NCBI GenBank assembly: GCA_030037065.1
Contig: JASHRW010000156.1
Coordinates: 1-33,767 of the forward strand
Source of the DNA: Xanthobacteraceae bacterium
Lineage (GTDB): Bacteria; Pseudomonadota; Alphaproteobacteria; Rhizobiales; Xanthobacteraceae
Direction: 5' to 3'
DNA length: 33,767 nt
Shown: positions 17,992-25,024 of the stretch, piece by piece
Layout of the letters: every line of letters begins with the position of its first letter
Position numbering within the stretch: position 1 is the stretch's first letter
Position numbers and translations under genes: made by a program
Notes under the pieces: generated by a model
Databases searched by the model: none
The model's input: only the letters and a program-made list of their open reading frames with translations
What the model was told of the DNA's origin: nothing

Positions 17992-18813
17992 ATGCACCGT
18001 CCGCGAACTCTATGTCTTATTTCGCACTACTTTGGCTTCGCGGAAGATATTCCCGGCGGATTTATTGGGGGCTCTCATGACCAAGCACGGCGTGCTCGAC
18101 GCGAGCGCGCGGTGAAGCGCACGATTGTCTGGCTCAAGCGATTATCTTCCCTCTTACGCGTAGAGATTGCCGTGGGCGGCATGCCGGGCAAAAACATTTT
18201 GCCGATAGACATCGACTGCTCTGATCGCATCGTCTCCAGTTTTCACATCATTTGGCACCTTCTTGCCGAAGCTCAACGCCAGTTCGATAATTATGACAAT
18301 ATCATGGTGCTGGAGGACGATATTCTGGTCCCTAGCAGCACGATCCGCCGAATGCTGGACGCGAGGCCCGAACTTGTGGGTACGCATGACATTATCTTTC
18401 CCAACCGAATTGAATTGGCCTACGGTCTCCCTGTAGCTGTTGATTTAATCGTGTGGCCGGGATGGAAGGGGCAATCAATCACTTGGCGCGGACGAAAGTG
18501 GTATGAGGCGAATAACCCACATTCCGGATTTTTGTTTATCGGCAAACATCAAGCTGATAAGTTTCTCGCGATAGATTTTGCAAATCCGACTCGAACGATT
18601 GGGGAGCTTACAACGTCCGCATTTGAACGAGCTCATTCTGGCTACAGGTTGTTTCGCGAAAAACGGCTGATTCCCCGACACTATATCTTTCATCAAGATT
18701 CCTGGTGTGTGCGCGCTGGCATGCATCCTGGCAAAATTGTTGAAGGATTTTTTCGTAGCTACGCGGATCCGATTCTCTTCTCGCGTTCAACTTCCCCAGC
18801 CAAAGGGCAATAG
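17992..18813 (+). CDS. Glycosyltransferase-like protein (GT-A type), family not assigned
   Basis: A 273-residue protein I cannot place exactly. The N-terminus RTLCLISHYFGF is followed by a basic helix. The middle has NIMVLEDDILVPSSTIRRML, an LEDD segment like the metal/sugar-nucleotide-binding DxD of GT-A glycosyltransferases. Then come NNPHSGFLFIGKHQADKFL and HYIFHQDSWCVRAGMHPG, which may be the acceptor region. No signal or membrane span is seen. The gene is alone, flanked by minus-strand operons, and its DNA is visibly richer in A/T than its neighbours, suggesting transfer. The ATG at 17992 has no strong ribosome binding site. A role in surface glycan synthesis is a guess. Confidence 0.6.
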   Translation: MHRPRTLCLISHYFGFAEDIPGGFIGGSHDQARRARRERAVKRTIVWLKRLSSLLRVEIAVGGMPGKNILPIDIDCSDRIVSSFHIIWHLLAEAQRQFDNYDNIMVLEDDILVPSSTIRRMLDARPELVGTHDIIFPNRIELAYGLPVAVDLIVWPGWKGQSITWRGRKWYEANNPHSGFLFIGKHQADKFLAIDFANPTRTIGELTTSAFERAHSGYRLFREKRLIPRHYIFHQDSWCVRAGMHPGKIVEGFFRSYADPILFSRSTSPAKGQ

Positions 18814-18948
18814 ACGTCTCCAGCGAGGCGAACTGAGGCGATGTCCTCGAAATTCTTTCTCCTGCAACAAGATCCATTACTGCGCCCATTGCCAAACACA
18901 CTAAAAGCCGCTGGATCGCCGGTGCGCCGCAATGGGAGCACCAAGGCG

Positions 18949-19347
18949 TTATACTTTCGGACCGAGAACGGCGGTCGCCTTGATCTCGATCAGCGCGTCC
19001 TTGCGAATGAGGCCGGCGACCAAAACCCCGGTCGCCGCGGGATACCGCGGCCCTTTGAAGAACTCGCGGCGGACCTCGGCCGTACGTCGATAGTCGGTCA
19101 GGCTGAGAAAATATTCGGTGGTCTCAACAATATTGTCGAACGACGCGCCGGCTTGGCGCAGGATGCGGCCGAATTTTTCGAAAATGAATTGCGTCTGCGC
19201 GACGATGTCGCCCTTGCCGACGATGGCGAGATCATCGTCGACCGCCGTCGTGCCAGAAATGAACAGCAGATTCCCGGCGCGCACCGCCGGCGAAAACGTC
19301 AGCTTGTCCGACCAATGCGCCGGCGTGATCGGTTGATAAATCGCCAT
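18949..19347 (-). CDS. RidA/YjgF-family protein
   Basis: A 132-residue Rid-superfamily protein, which would form a cytoplasmic trimer with active sites between subunits. Family features are LTFSPAVRAGNLLFISGTTAVD, FEKFGRILRQAGASFDNIVETTEYF and the ending ALIEIKATAVLG. The arginine that in archetypal RidA (Arg105 of E. coli) grips the substrate carboxylate is not at its usual place: the segment reads VAGLIRKDALIEI, where RidA has VARLPKD. This points to one of the Rid4-7 subgroups, in which enamine deaminase activity is not assured. It follows the acyl-CoA synthetase gene by about 160 bases on the same strand, with a fair GAGAGGGA upstream of the ATG. Confidence 0.85.
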   Translation of the reverse strand: MAIYQPITPAHWSDKLTFSPAVRAGNLLFISGTTAVDDDLAIVGKGDIVAQTQFIFEKFGRILRQAGASFDNIVETTEYFLSLTDYRRTAEVRREFFKGPRYPAATGVLVAGLIRKDALIEIKATAVLGPKV

Positions 19348-19402
19348 GGTTCCCTCTCGCAGACTGGATTGCCATTACACCGGACGCAGCGCAGTCATCG
19401 GC

Positions 19403-19452
19403 AATCCCGCTGATGAATAACGTTCCTTGAAGCGAAAGCGGGAATCCAGCGT
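19403..19452. repeat. Imperfect inverted repeat (REP-like) after the acyl-CoA synthetase gene
   Basis: AATCCCGCT near 19403 and AGCGGGAATCC near 19437 can pair with one bulge. The right arm, AAAGCGGGAATCCAG, resembles the arm of short palindromic repeats scattered through many proteobacterial genomes. It sits in the spacer between the synthetase and ridA genes, where such elements are common and may trim transcription. Confidence 0.3.
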
Positions 19453-19505
19453 CCAAACGAACTGGGTCGCCTCGCTGGACGAGGGCGAAGCGAGCCAGCA
19501 CCGAA

Positions 19506-21134
19506 TCACTCTCGGGCGCGCAATTTGAAGCGCTGGATTTTTCCGGACTCGGTCCTCGGCAGGCTTTCCACGACCTCGACTTCACGCGGATAGGCATGAT
19601 CGCCGACCATACGGCGCACAATTTGCTCAATATCCTTGGCGAAAGTCGGTCCCGCGCTTTGCCCTGGGCGCAGCGTGACAAAGGCTTTGACGATCTCGCC
19701 CTTATGCGCGTCGGATTTGCCGACCACGGCGGCCTCGGCGACGGCGGGATGATGCAGGATGGCGCTTTCCACTTCGAACGGGCCGATGCGGTAGGCAGAA
19801 CTTTTGATGACATCGTCGGCCCGGCCTTCGAACCAGAAATATCCCGCCGGATCGCGTCGCGCCAGATCGCCGGCAGTGATCCAGCCGTGGCGGAAGAGAA
19901 GCTCCGTGCGCGCGGCGTCCTGCCAATAGCCGAGCGCATAGAGACCCTGCTCGCTCGGGCGCTGCGCCAGATAGCCGACTGCGCCAAACGGCAGCTCGTG
20001 GCCATCGTCGTCGACGATGACCATGGCGAAGCCCGGCATCGGCAACCCCATCGAGCCCGGCTTCACCTCGGCATCGAGCGCATTGAAATTGCCGAGCGGC
20101 AGTCCGTTTTCGCTCGAACCGAAATGGTCGCGCGGAACGATGCCGAGGCCTTCGGCAAAGAAGCGGATGACTTCGGAATTCAGCGGCTCGCCGCAACTGC
20201 TGATCGCGCGCAAGCGCAGATCGTAGCGTGCCAGTTCCTTGGCGCCGAGCGCCATTACGCCGCGCAGCAATGTCGGCACCGTTGCCACGTTGCTGACGCG
20301 CTGCTCTTGCAGAAATTGCAAAAAGTCCCGCGGCGTCGGCGCGGCCTCGTAACTGAACACCGGAACGCCCATCGCCAGCGCAGCATGGTAGCAAACGAAA
20401 CCGTAGCCCCAACCGGGATCACCGGTAGGCCAGAACATATCGTCGGCTTGGAGGTCAACGCCGTAGCGCAAATAGGGTCTGGTTGCGGCAAGAAAATTGG
20501 CGGCGATCGCGACACCTTTCGGCGCGCCGGTCGAGCCGGACGTGTACAGGATCACAGCAGGGTCGTGACGGCGGCACGGCTGTGGGATGCAGACGTCCGT
20601 TTCGCCGGCGACCGCGCGATGCAGATCGATATCGCCCGCCCTTAAGCCCACGCCACCGGGACCTGCGATCGTCACCACGGCGATGTTTTCCATGTCGGGA
20701 ACACGGCCGCGGTAGTCGTGATGTGTGCAGACGACCTTTGCCGCGCAATTGAGCAACCGGAAGCCGACGGCATCGGGGCCGAAGCCGGTGAAGACCGGCA
20801 CGTAAACAGCGCCGGCCTTCCAGGCGCCGATCATCACCGCGATGGTTTCCGGCACGCGCGGCAGTACGCCGGCAACACGGTCTCCTTTGCGCACGCCGAG
20901 CGCGCGCAACAGATTGGCTATCCTGTTGCTCAGCAAGCGCAAGTCCCGATAAGTCACGACGACTTTGGAGCCGTCTTTGCCGACCCAGTGCAGCGCTACG
21001 CGCATGCCACCGGCGTGCCGATCGACGATGGTGCGGCCGAGATTGATGGGCTCTTGCTCATGCCAGCCAAGGTTGGAATCGACCGCGCTCCAGTCGAAGT
21101 CGCGCACCGCATCGGCGTAACTCGGCTTGGGCAC
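19506..21134 (-). CDS. Acyl-CoA synthetase (AMP-forming, acetyl/medium-chain type)
   Basis: Cytoplasmic ligase that activates a carboxylic acid to its CoA thioester via an acyl-adenylate; 542 residues. The AMP-binding P-loop is AVILYTSGSTGAPKGVAIA, followed by FWPTGDPGWGYGF, SSCGEPLNSEV, the YLAQRPSEQGLYALGYWQD block, a GRADDVIKSSAYRIGPFEVES hinge and the catalytic lysine in PRTESGKIQRFKLR. The wording GDPGWGYGF and SAYRIGPFEVES places it near the acetyl-CoA synthetase/medium-chain ligase branch. The start is GTG 21134, two bases after the MaoC gene stop, with GGGGAG upstream. The acid used is unknown. Confidence 0.9.
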   Translation of the reverse strand: MPKPSYADAVRDFDWSAVDSNLGWHEQEPINLGRTIVDRHAGGMRVALHWVGKDGSKVVVTYRDLRLLSNRIANLLRALGVRKGDRVAGVLPRVPETIAVMIGAWKAGAVYVPVFTGFGPDAVGFRLLNCAAKVVCTHHDYRGRVPDMENIAVVTIAGPGGVGLRAGDIDLHRAVAGETDVCIPQPCRRHDPAVILYTSGSTGAPKGVAIAANFLAATRPYLRYGVDLQADDMFWPTGDPGWGYGFVCYHAALAMGVPVFSYEAAPTPRDFLQFLQEQRVSNVATVPTLLRGVMALGAKELARYDLRLRAISSCGEPLNSEVIRFFAEGLGIVPRDHFGSSENGLPLGNFNALDAEVKPGSMGLPMPGFAMVIVDDDGHELPFGAVGYLAQRPSEQGLYALGYWQDAARTELLFRHGWITAGDLARRDPAGYFWFEGRADDVIKSSAYRIGPFEVESAILHHPAVAEAAVVGKSDAHKGEIVKAFVTLRPGQSAGPTFAKDIEQIVRRMVGDHAYPREVEVVESLPRTESGKIQRFKLRARE

Positions 21135-21136
21135 GG

Positions 21137-21619
21137 CTACTCCCCTACCGGCGTTGGGACGCCGCCGCGCCGGCGAATGCGGTAGACGTGCTGACCTTCC
21201 AGCACTGTCTCGTCGTGCTGATTGATCAGCCTGACCCTGATGGCGAGCGTGCCCCAGTCCCTGCCCTGCCGCAGCTCGGCGCTGGCGACTTCGAATTGCG
21301 AGCGCACCATATCGCCCTTGAACACCGGCCGTTGAAACGTCGCGCTTTGGCTGAGCATCGCCACCATCGAGGCTTTCAAATGCTCCGACAGCGGCGCCGC
21401 GCCGAGCGCCGTGAGCGCCATCAGATGCAGACCGTGCACGATCGGACGGCCGAACTGCGTCGCCTTGGCGTAGTCGTCGTCGTAATGGATTGGATGATTA
21501 TCACCGGTGAGCGCGGCGAACGACAGTACATCGTCTTGCGTGACGTGCCGCGACGCGCCCGGGAAAATTTGGCCAGGGCTGAAATCATCGAGGAAGAGCT
21601 GCTTGACTTCTTGTTCCAT
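21137..21619 (-). CDS. MaoC-like hot-dog-fold hydratase
   Basis: A 160-residue R-hydratase-type protein that would hydrate an enoyl-CoA in the cytoplasm. The hydratase motif is intact: Asp and His in FAALTGDNHPIHYDDDYA, then FGRPIVHGLHLMAL. ATG 21619 is selected because GGAGGAG lies six bases upstream. The frame stays open to 21859, but that extension has no conserved features and lies in the 5' leader, which contains a 6-bp hairpin (21682-21698). It is translationally adjacent to the acyl-CoA synthetase, so the two probably act on the same acyl group. Confidence 0.88.
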   Translation of the reverse strand: MEQEVKQLFLDDFSPGQIFPGASRHVTQDDVLSFAALTGDNHPIHYDDDYAKATQFGRPIVHGLHLMALTALGAAPLSEHLKASMVAMLSQSATFQRPVFKGDMVRSQFEVASAELRQGRDWGTLAIRVRLINQHDETVLEGQHVYRIRRRGGVPTPVGE

Positions 21620-22157
21620 TCGGCTCCTCCGGTGCAAGGTAGCATGTTTTTCGACTGAACGGCAGCCGCCCGCACCGCGGACTCCCGCTTGCCGGGAGAA
21701 GATTTGGGCTGAGGATCTCACGTTTGAGAGAATCTGTGACAAACGGTCCGGCTCGATTCGGAAATCAAGATTTTTGCGGAGCACGTCCGAAGTGCCTCCG
21801 ATTTCCGACATGGCGGCCGATGGCGACAACGACCCATCCCGTTGATTGGCCGTCGGCATTTGCTGCGTTGCAACGACGCCATTAAATCGCGGCTACGCAG
21901 GTTTACGCGAACTCTGTCGCGCCCGGCCTGAGCACGCCTACAGCGAGTCCGCACCGGGTATATACCTGGGGCGATGTGCCATCAGTAATGTTGATTACAC
22001 AGTATCCTAAATGGCTTTGCGATCAAGACACACATAACTAAATCTAGATCAGGCAGCCGTTAGGTGGCAGCACTCGTATTATGCAATGTTGAGGAAGCGA
22101 GCGCAGGACTTAGCGGACTTGTGCATTGAATTCGTGCGGAACGGCTTGTCGCGGGCC
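21620..22157. other. Intergenic region, no gene recognised
   Basis: This stretch lies between the MaoC gene and the curlin-like operon. It contains the hairpin CTCCCG-CTTGC-CGGGAG at 21682-21698, within the likely leader of the MaoC gene. An A/T-rich part around 21960-22060 may hold that operon's promoter or the end of the curlin operon. No gene, tRNA or repeat was recognised. Confidence 0.5.
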
Positions 22158-22406
22158 TCAATGCGGTTTCGGCGGCGCATCCATCTGGATGATCGTCGCG
22201 CTGTTGTTGCCGCTGTGCTGCTCGATACGCGTATAGCCGGGGCGTCGTTCGATCTGCACCTGGGCCGGCATGCGACCGCCGCTCTGCAGGACGATCGCCG
22301 TGTTGCCGCCGTTTGCCACTCTTGTCTCGGTCGTTCCGTTGGCCGCATTGGCAAGCGACGGCAACAGCGCAACGCCGGCGATCGCAAGTGCGAAGATGAG
22401 CTTCAT
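22158..22406 (-). CDS. Small secreted protein of the curlin-like operon
   Basis: An 82-residue protein with a clear Sec signal (MKLIFALAIAGVALLPSLANA) and a mature part of only 61 residues. Two short segments, NGGNTAIVLQSGGR and HSGNNSATIIQMD, echo the Asn/Gln/Gly spacing of curlin repeats, and between them lies a VQIERRPGYTRIE strand. Its ATG overlaps the stop of the upstream curlin-repeat gene (ATGA), so the two are translationally coupled. It could be a chaperone, minor subunit or CsgH-like inhibitor, although known CsgH proteins are longer. I cannot assign it further. Confidence 0.7.
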   Translation of the reverse strand: MKLIFALAIAGVALLPSLANAANGTTETRVANGGNTAIVLQSGGRMPAQVQIERRPGYTRIEQHSGNNSATIIQMDAPPKPH

Positions 22407-22765
22407 GCCCACCGTCCCGATTGCGAGATGCTCGACCGGTTGAGGCTGCCGACCTGCGTCGATATCGCCGAATTCACTCCGCCGCTTTGCTTGAGTACGG
22501 CCGAGGTCGTGACGCCGACTTGTATGTTGGTGGCGATGTTGCTGGCGCCGGTCTGCGAGACGCTGCTCGAAACCGAATTTCCCGCCTGGACGACCCCGGC
22601 GAAATTGACCTTTCCGGTTTGCTGCAGCGTGACTGACGGATTGGTGCCGACCTGCACCAATCCATAGACGTTGACCGCGTTTGATTGCACGACGTTGACC
22701 TGGGCGAAGCTCGCGCCCGGCAGCAACGCCAGAATCCAGGCCGCCAAACACATCCTTATCAGCAT
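22403..22765 (-). CDS. Curlin-repeat secreted protein (CsgA/CsgB-like), second gene
   Basis: A 120-residue protein starting at ATG 22765, with GGAGGAG seven to eight bases upstream and a signal peptide ending GASFA. The mature part is a run of 11-residue units with the curlin Q-x-G-x-x-N rhythm: LVQVGTNPSVTLQQTGKVN, VVQAGNSVSSSVSQTGASN, NIQVGVTTSAVLKQSGGVN, STQVGSLNRSSISQSG. This is the pattern of amyloid curli subunits, exported through the outer membrane by CsgG. The start at 22831 present in the open frame is rejected, since it would bury the signal peptide. Confidence 0.82.
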   Translation of the reverse strand: MLIRMCLAAWILALLPGASFAQVNVVQSNAVNVYGLVQVGTNPSVTLQQTGKVNFAGVVQAGNSVSSSVSQTGASNIATNIQVGVTTSAVLKQSGGVNSAISTQVGSLNRSSISQSGRWA

Positions 22766-22864
22766 TTGGTTACTCCTCCGCATGCCATCCGCAGCGCCAC
22801 GCGCGGATGGGCAAATGACCCACGCCGACACCGAGGCGGCGGCGCGGGTCCTCGGTTGCGAGCC

Positions 22865-23128
22865 TTATCGCCTCTGGGTAATGATCGAGTTGTTGACCAA
22901 GCCAGCCTGCCCAACCCCCGCGGCGTTATGGTAGCCGCTCTGGCCGACGTATGAGTTGTTGACGAACCCGATCTGGGCGGTCGTCGCGGCATTCCGCGCG
23001 CCCGATTGCGAAACGGCCGAGTTGTTGAAAGCACCCACCTGGATGGTGGTCGCGGTGTTCGACTGCGCGAATGCGGCGGTCGCGAACGCCAGCGACACGA
23101 CGGCCGCCAATACCATAGACTTCGACAT
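22865..23128 (-). CDS. Curlin-repeat secreted protein (CsgA/CsgB-like), first gene
   Basis: An 87-residue protein with signal MSKSMVLAAVVSLAFATAAFA and a mature chain made almost wholly of 11-residue curlin half-repeats: TIQVGAFNNSAVSQSGARN, TAQIGFVNNSYVGQSGYHN, GVGQAGLVNNSIITQRR. Alternate Gln and Asn ladders of this kind stack into amyloid beta-solenoids in CsgA/CsgB. It is short, with about five and a half half-repeats, compared with ten in E. coli CsgA. AGGAG seven bases before the ATG supports the start. It lies 100 bases upstream of the second curlin gene. Confidence 0.82.
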   Translation of the reverse strand: MSKSMVLAAVVSLAFATAAFAQSNTATTIQVGAFNNSAVSQSGARNAATTAQIGFVNNSYVGQSGYHNAAGVGQAGLVNNSIITQRR

Positions 23129-23408
23129 CTGTCAGCTCCTGTTGACGCGTGGGACCTTCATCAATGAGGAGGGGAAGGCAGGTCGTTGGGCCTTCGTCCC
23201 AGGCAAACTGTTTACCATTAATAATGCGGAGTCAACGCATAGTACGTATTTTATGGTCTAATCAAATATGGTTACGTCCTATACGATAATTGCGTATTAT
23301 CGGCTTTCTCGTGGACAGAGCGCCGCCGGCGACGGCCTTTCGCCGCGGGCCGTGAAAGGTGGAGGGAACGAGACCCGGCCGCCCAAAAACGAAAGCTGGA
23401 GTGGGGCG
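23129..23408. promoter_or_regulatory. Divergent intergenic region of the curlin operon and the phd-like gene
   Basis: The middle of this region (23215-23300) is markedly A/T-rich against the GC-rich surroundings and must carry the promoters for both directions. On the minus strand TTGATT followed by TACTAT about 15 bases later is a weak sigma-70-like pair near 23268-23242. I could not settle the exact promoter. Confidence 0.3.
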
Positions 23409-23636
23409 ATGAAAAGAGTGACTTCCGCTGACTTGATCCGCAATTTCGGGCCATACAGCGATGCGGCCTTGAGCGAGCCGATTTTCATCACTAAGAACGG
23501 CCGTGACCGACTGGTGTTGATCGGCATCGATCAGTTCAATGTGTTCCAGCACGCGCTGGACGCGCTAGAGGACGAGAAGGCGAGCGGGGACAAAACACCC
23601 GTGCGGCAAAAAGTCTCGCCGCGCCGCGCCCGGTGA
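23409..23636 (+). CDS. Phd/YefM-type antitoxin-like protein, no adjacent toxin
   Basis: A 75-residue protein starting at ATG 23409, with GGAG about eight bases upstream. The N-terminal half, MKRVTSADLIRNFGPYSDAA then EPIFITKNGRDRLVLIGIDQF, is the DNA-binding fold of Phd/YefM antitoxins. The C-terminal part ends in a basic KVSPRRAR tail. Such proteins bind their own promoter and neutralise a Doc, RelE or PIN toxin. None follows here: the next gene is a DUF1330 protein. It may be an orphan regulator. The frame is open from 23268, but that part shows no conserved features. Confidence 0.72.
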   Translation: MKRVTSADLIRNFGPYSDAALSEPIFITKNGRDRLVLIGIDQFNVFQHALDALEDEKASGDKTPVRQKVSPRRAR

Positions 23637-23673
23637 CGGGATGAGCTTTCAACACAAATAAATCGAGGACTTA

Positions 23674-23964
23674 ATGGCAGCTTATGTGATTTTCGACGTC
23701 GATATTCGCGATCCAGGGCGGTACCAAGAATTCATGTCAGGCGTGAAGCCTGCCTTGGAGACGGCCGGAGCTAAATATCTCGCGCGTGGCGGCGCTCATA
23801 AGGTTCACGAGGGAGATTGGGAGCCTCGAAGGATTGTCTTGTTGGAATTTCCATCAATCGAGGCCTGGGAGTCATTCTATAATGGCGCAACATACCAAGG
23901 ACTCAAAAACGTAAGAGATGCTTGCAGCTCGGCCCGTCTGGTCAGCGTGGAGGGACTTTCCTGA
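23674..23964 (+). CDS. DUF1330 family protein
   Basis: A 96-residue protein of the DUF1330 (dimeric ferredoxin-like alpha/beta barrel) family. Landmarks are YVIFDVDIRDPGRYQEFM, a GGAHKVHEGDWEPRRIVLLEFPSIEAWESFYN core and a YQGLKNVRDACSSARLVSVEG ending. GAGG lies six bases before the ATG. The function of the family is not established; some relatives are linked to small-molecule or stress metabolism. It lies 37 bases after the phd-like gene on the same strand. Confidence 0.88.
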   Translation: MAAYVIFDVDIRDPGRYQEFMSGVKPALETAGAKYLARGGAHKVHEGDWEPRRIVLLEFPSIEAWESFYNGATYQGLKNVRDACSSARLVSVEGLS

Positions 23965-24392
23965 CTGGCTTTTTCAGGGTCGTACATTTTGATATCTGCC
24001 TTTTGCAGGTTGTGTCATCGACAGGCTTGCTGATGATATTTGCTTGTTGGGTAGAGCAGCAGAATTCGCGGTTCGGTTGCGGCACTTGGCCGTAATTATT
24101 GGTCGGGTCCGTGCTGCCGGATCACGCGGATGCCCTGGCGGAGCGTGAAGCGCTGATCGGAATAATTGGCAATCGTTGAAGAGCCTGTTGCGCCTTGCGC
24201 TGCAAAGGTACCTGTGAGGGACAAGTTACCGGTCGCCGCGTTGCGGCGCCAGAGGCGAGCCGGTTCCTATGGCGACGGTGTGGCCGGCGAAGGCTATGAG
24301 TTGTTGGCGTTTTTGCGCGGTTGGTTGGTTGTTTGAACAGATTCTGCCGGCGCCGGCCGACGGCCCGGAAAGCCAGCGAGCAAACTTGTTGG
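23965..24392. other. Decayed intergenic region with a possible gene fragment
   Basis: No intact gene is seen. On the minus strand, from about 24250 down to a TAA at about 24096, one frame reads LSLTGTFAAQGATGSSTIAN and later RFTLRQGIRVIRQHGPDQ. This looks like the C-terminal end of an outer-membrane beta-structure, but it has no start and is cut off upstream. The stretch joins directly to the IS91-type remnant, so loss by insertion or deletion is plausible. Confidence 0.3.
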
Positions 24393-24912
24393 CTAGCGGC
24401 TTTTGTATGCGTATGACGTGTCGATCCTGACGGCGATGATTGGCCCCGTCGGTTGATGGCGTGGCGTCGATCCACGTTCGAACGTCTCGATGATAAACAT
24501 GCGTCCGCCGCGGCAGCGACAGGTCTGCGCGGAGACTGCGCCAGCGGAGTGATCGGTATCGGCGGGGTTCGCGTTGCGGCTTTTGCGCGCCGGGCAATTG
24601 GCGCGCGCGGGCGACGTTGTCAGCGGCGAAAGTCTTGGCGAACAGGCCGTAGTGGCGGATGCGATGGAAGCCTCGCGGCAGCACATGGATGAGGAAGCGG
24701 CGGATGAACTCGTCGGTGGTGAGCGTCGTGGTCTTGTATCGATCGGGCCCTTGGCTCCTATAGTTTTTCCATTTGAAGGCGACGGCTTTTGTCATCGAGC
24801 GCGAGCAGGCGGCTGTTGGCGATGGCGACGCGGTGGGTGTGGCGGGACAGATACGCGAGCACTGCGTCGGGTCCGCCGAACGGCTTTTTGGCATAGACCA
24901 CCCATGCGGTTT
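24393..24912 (-). pseudogene. IS91-family transposase pseudogene (C-terminal half, frameshifted)
   Basis: The minus strand preserves, in three frames, the C-terminal half of an IS91-type Y2 transposase. After an in-frame TAA comes AWVVYAKKPFGGPDAVLAYL and SRHTHRVAIANSRLLALDD; a one-base shift near 24785 leads to FKWKNYRSQGPDRYKTTTLT, DEFIRRFLIHVLPRGFHRIR and HYGLFAKTFAADNVARARQL. A second shift leads to a damaged zinc motif CRCRGGRMFIIETFERG. The N-terminal part with the catalytic tyrosines is missing. No terminal oriIS/terIS sequences were identified. It is the same family as the scar at 11146-11290, in the opposite direction. Confidence 0.82.
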
Positions 24913-25024
24913 AGTCCCCCTGGCACACCGCGGACGCGCCCATGCCGTTCGGCGATGCCCGCTGGCGGAGGCAAAGCGGACATTCGGCCAGCGCCAGCCG
25001 TAACCACTTGCGGTGGTTAAATCT

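Noticed and set aside
19596-20645. Open frame (349 residues) antisense to the acyl-CoA synthetase
   Set aside because: Shadow of an intact, motif-complete enzyme gene.
21620-21859. N-terminal 80-residue extension of the MaoC-like protein
   Set aside because: It has no conserved features, a strong GGAGGAG sits before the ATG at 21619, and the extension overlaps a leader hairpin.
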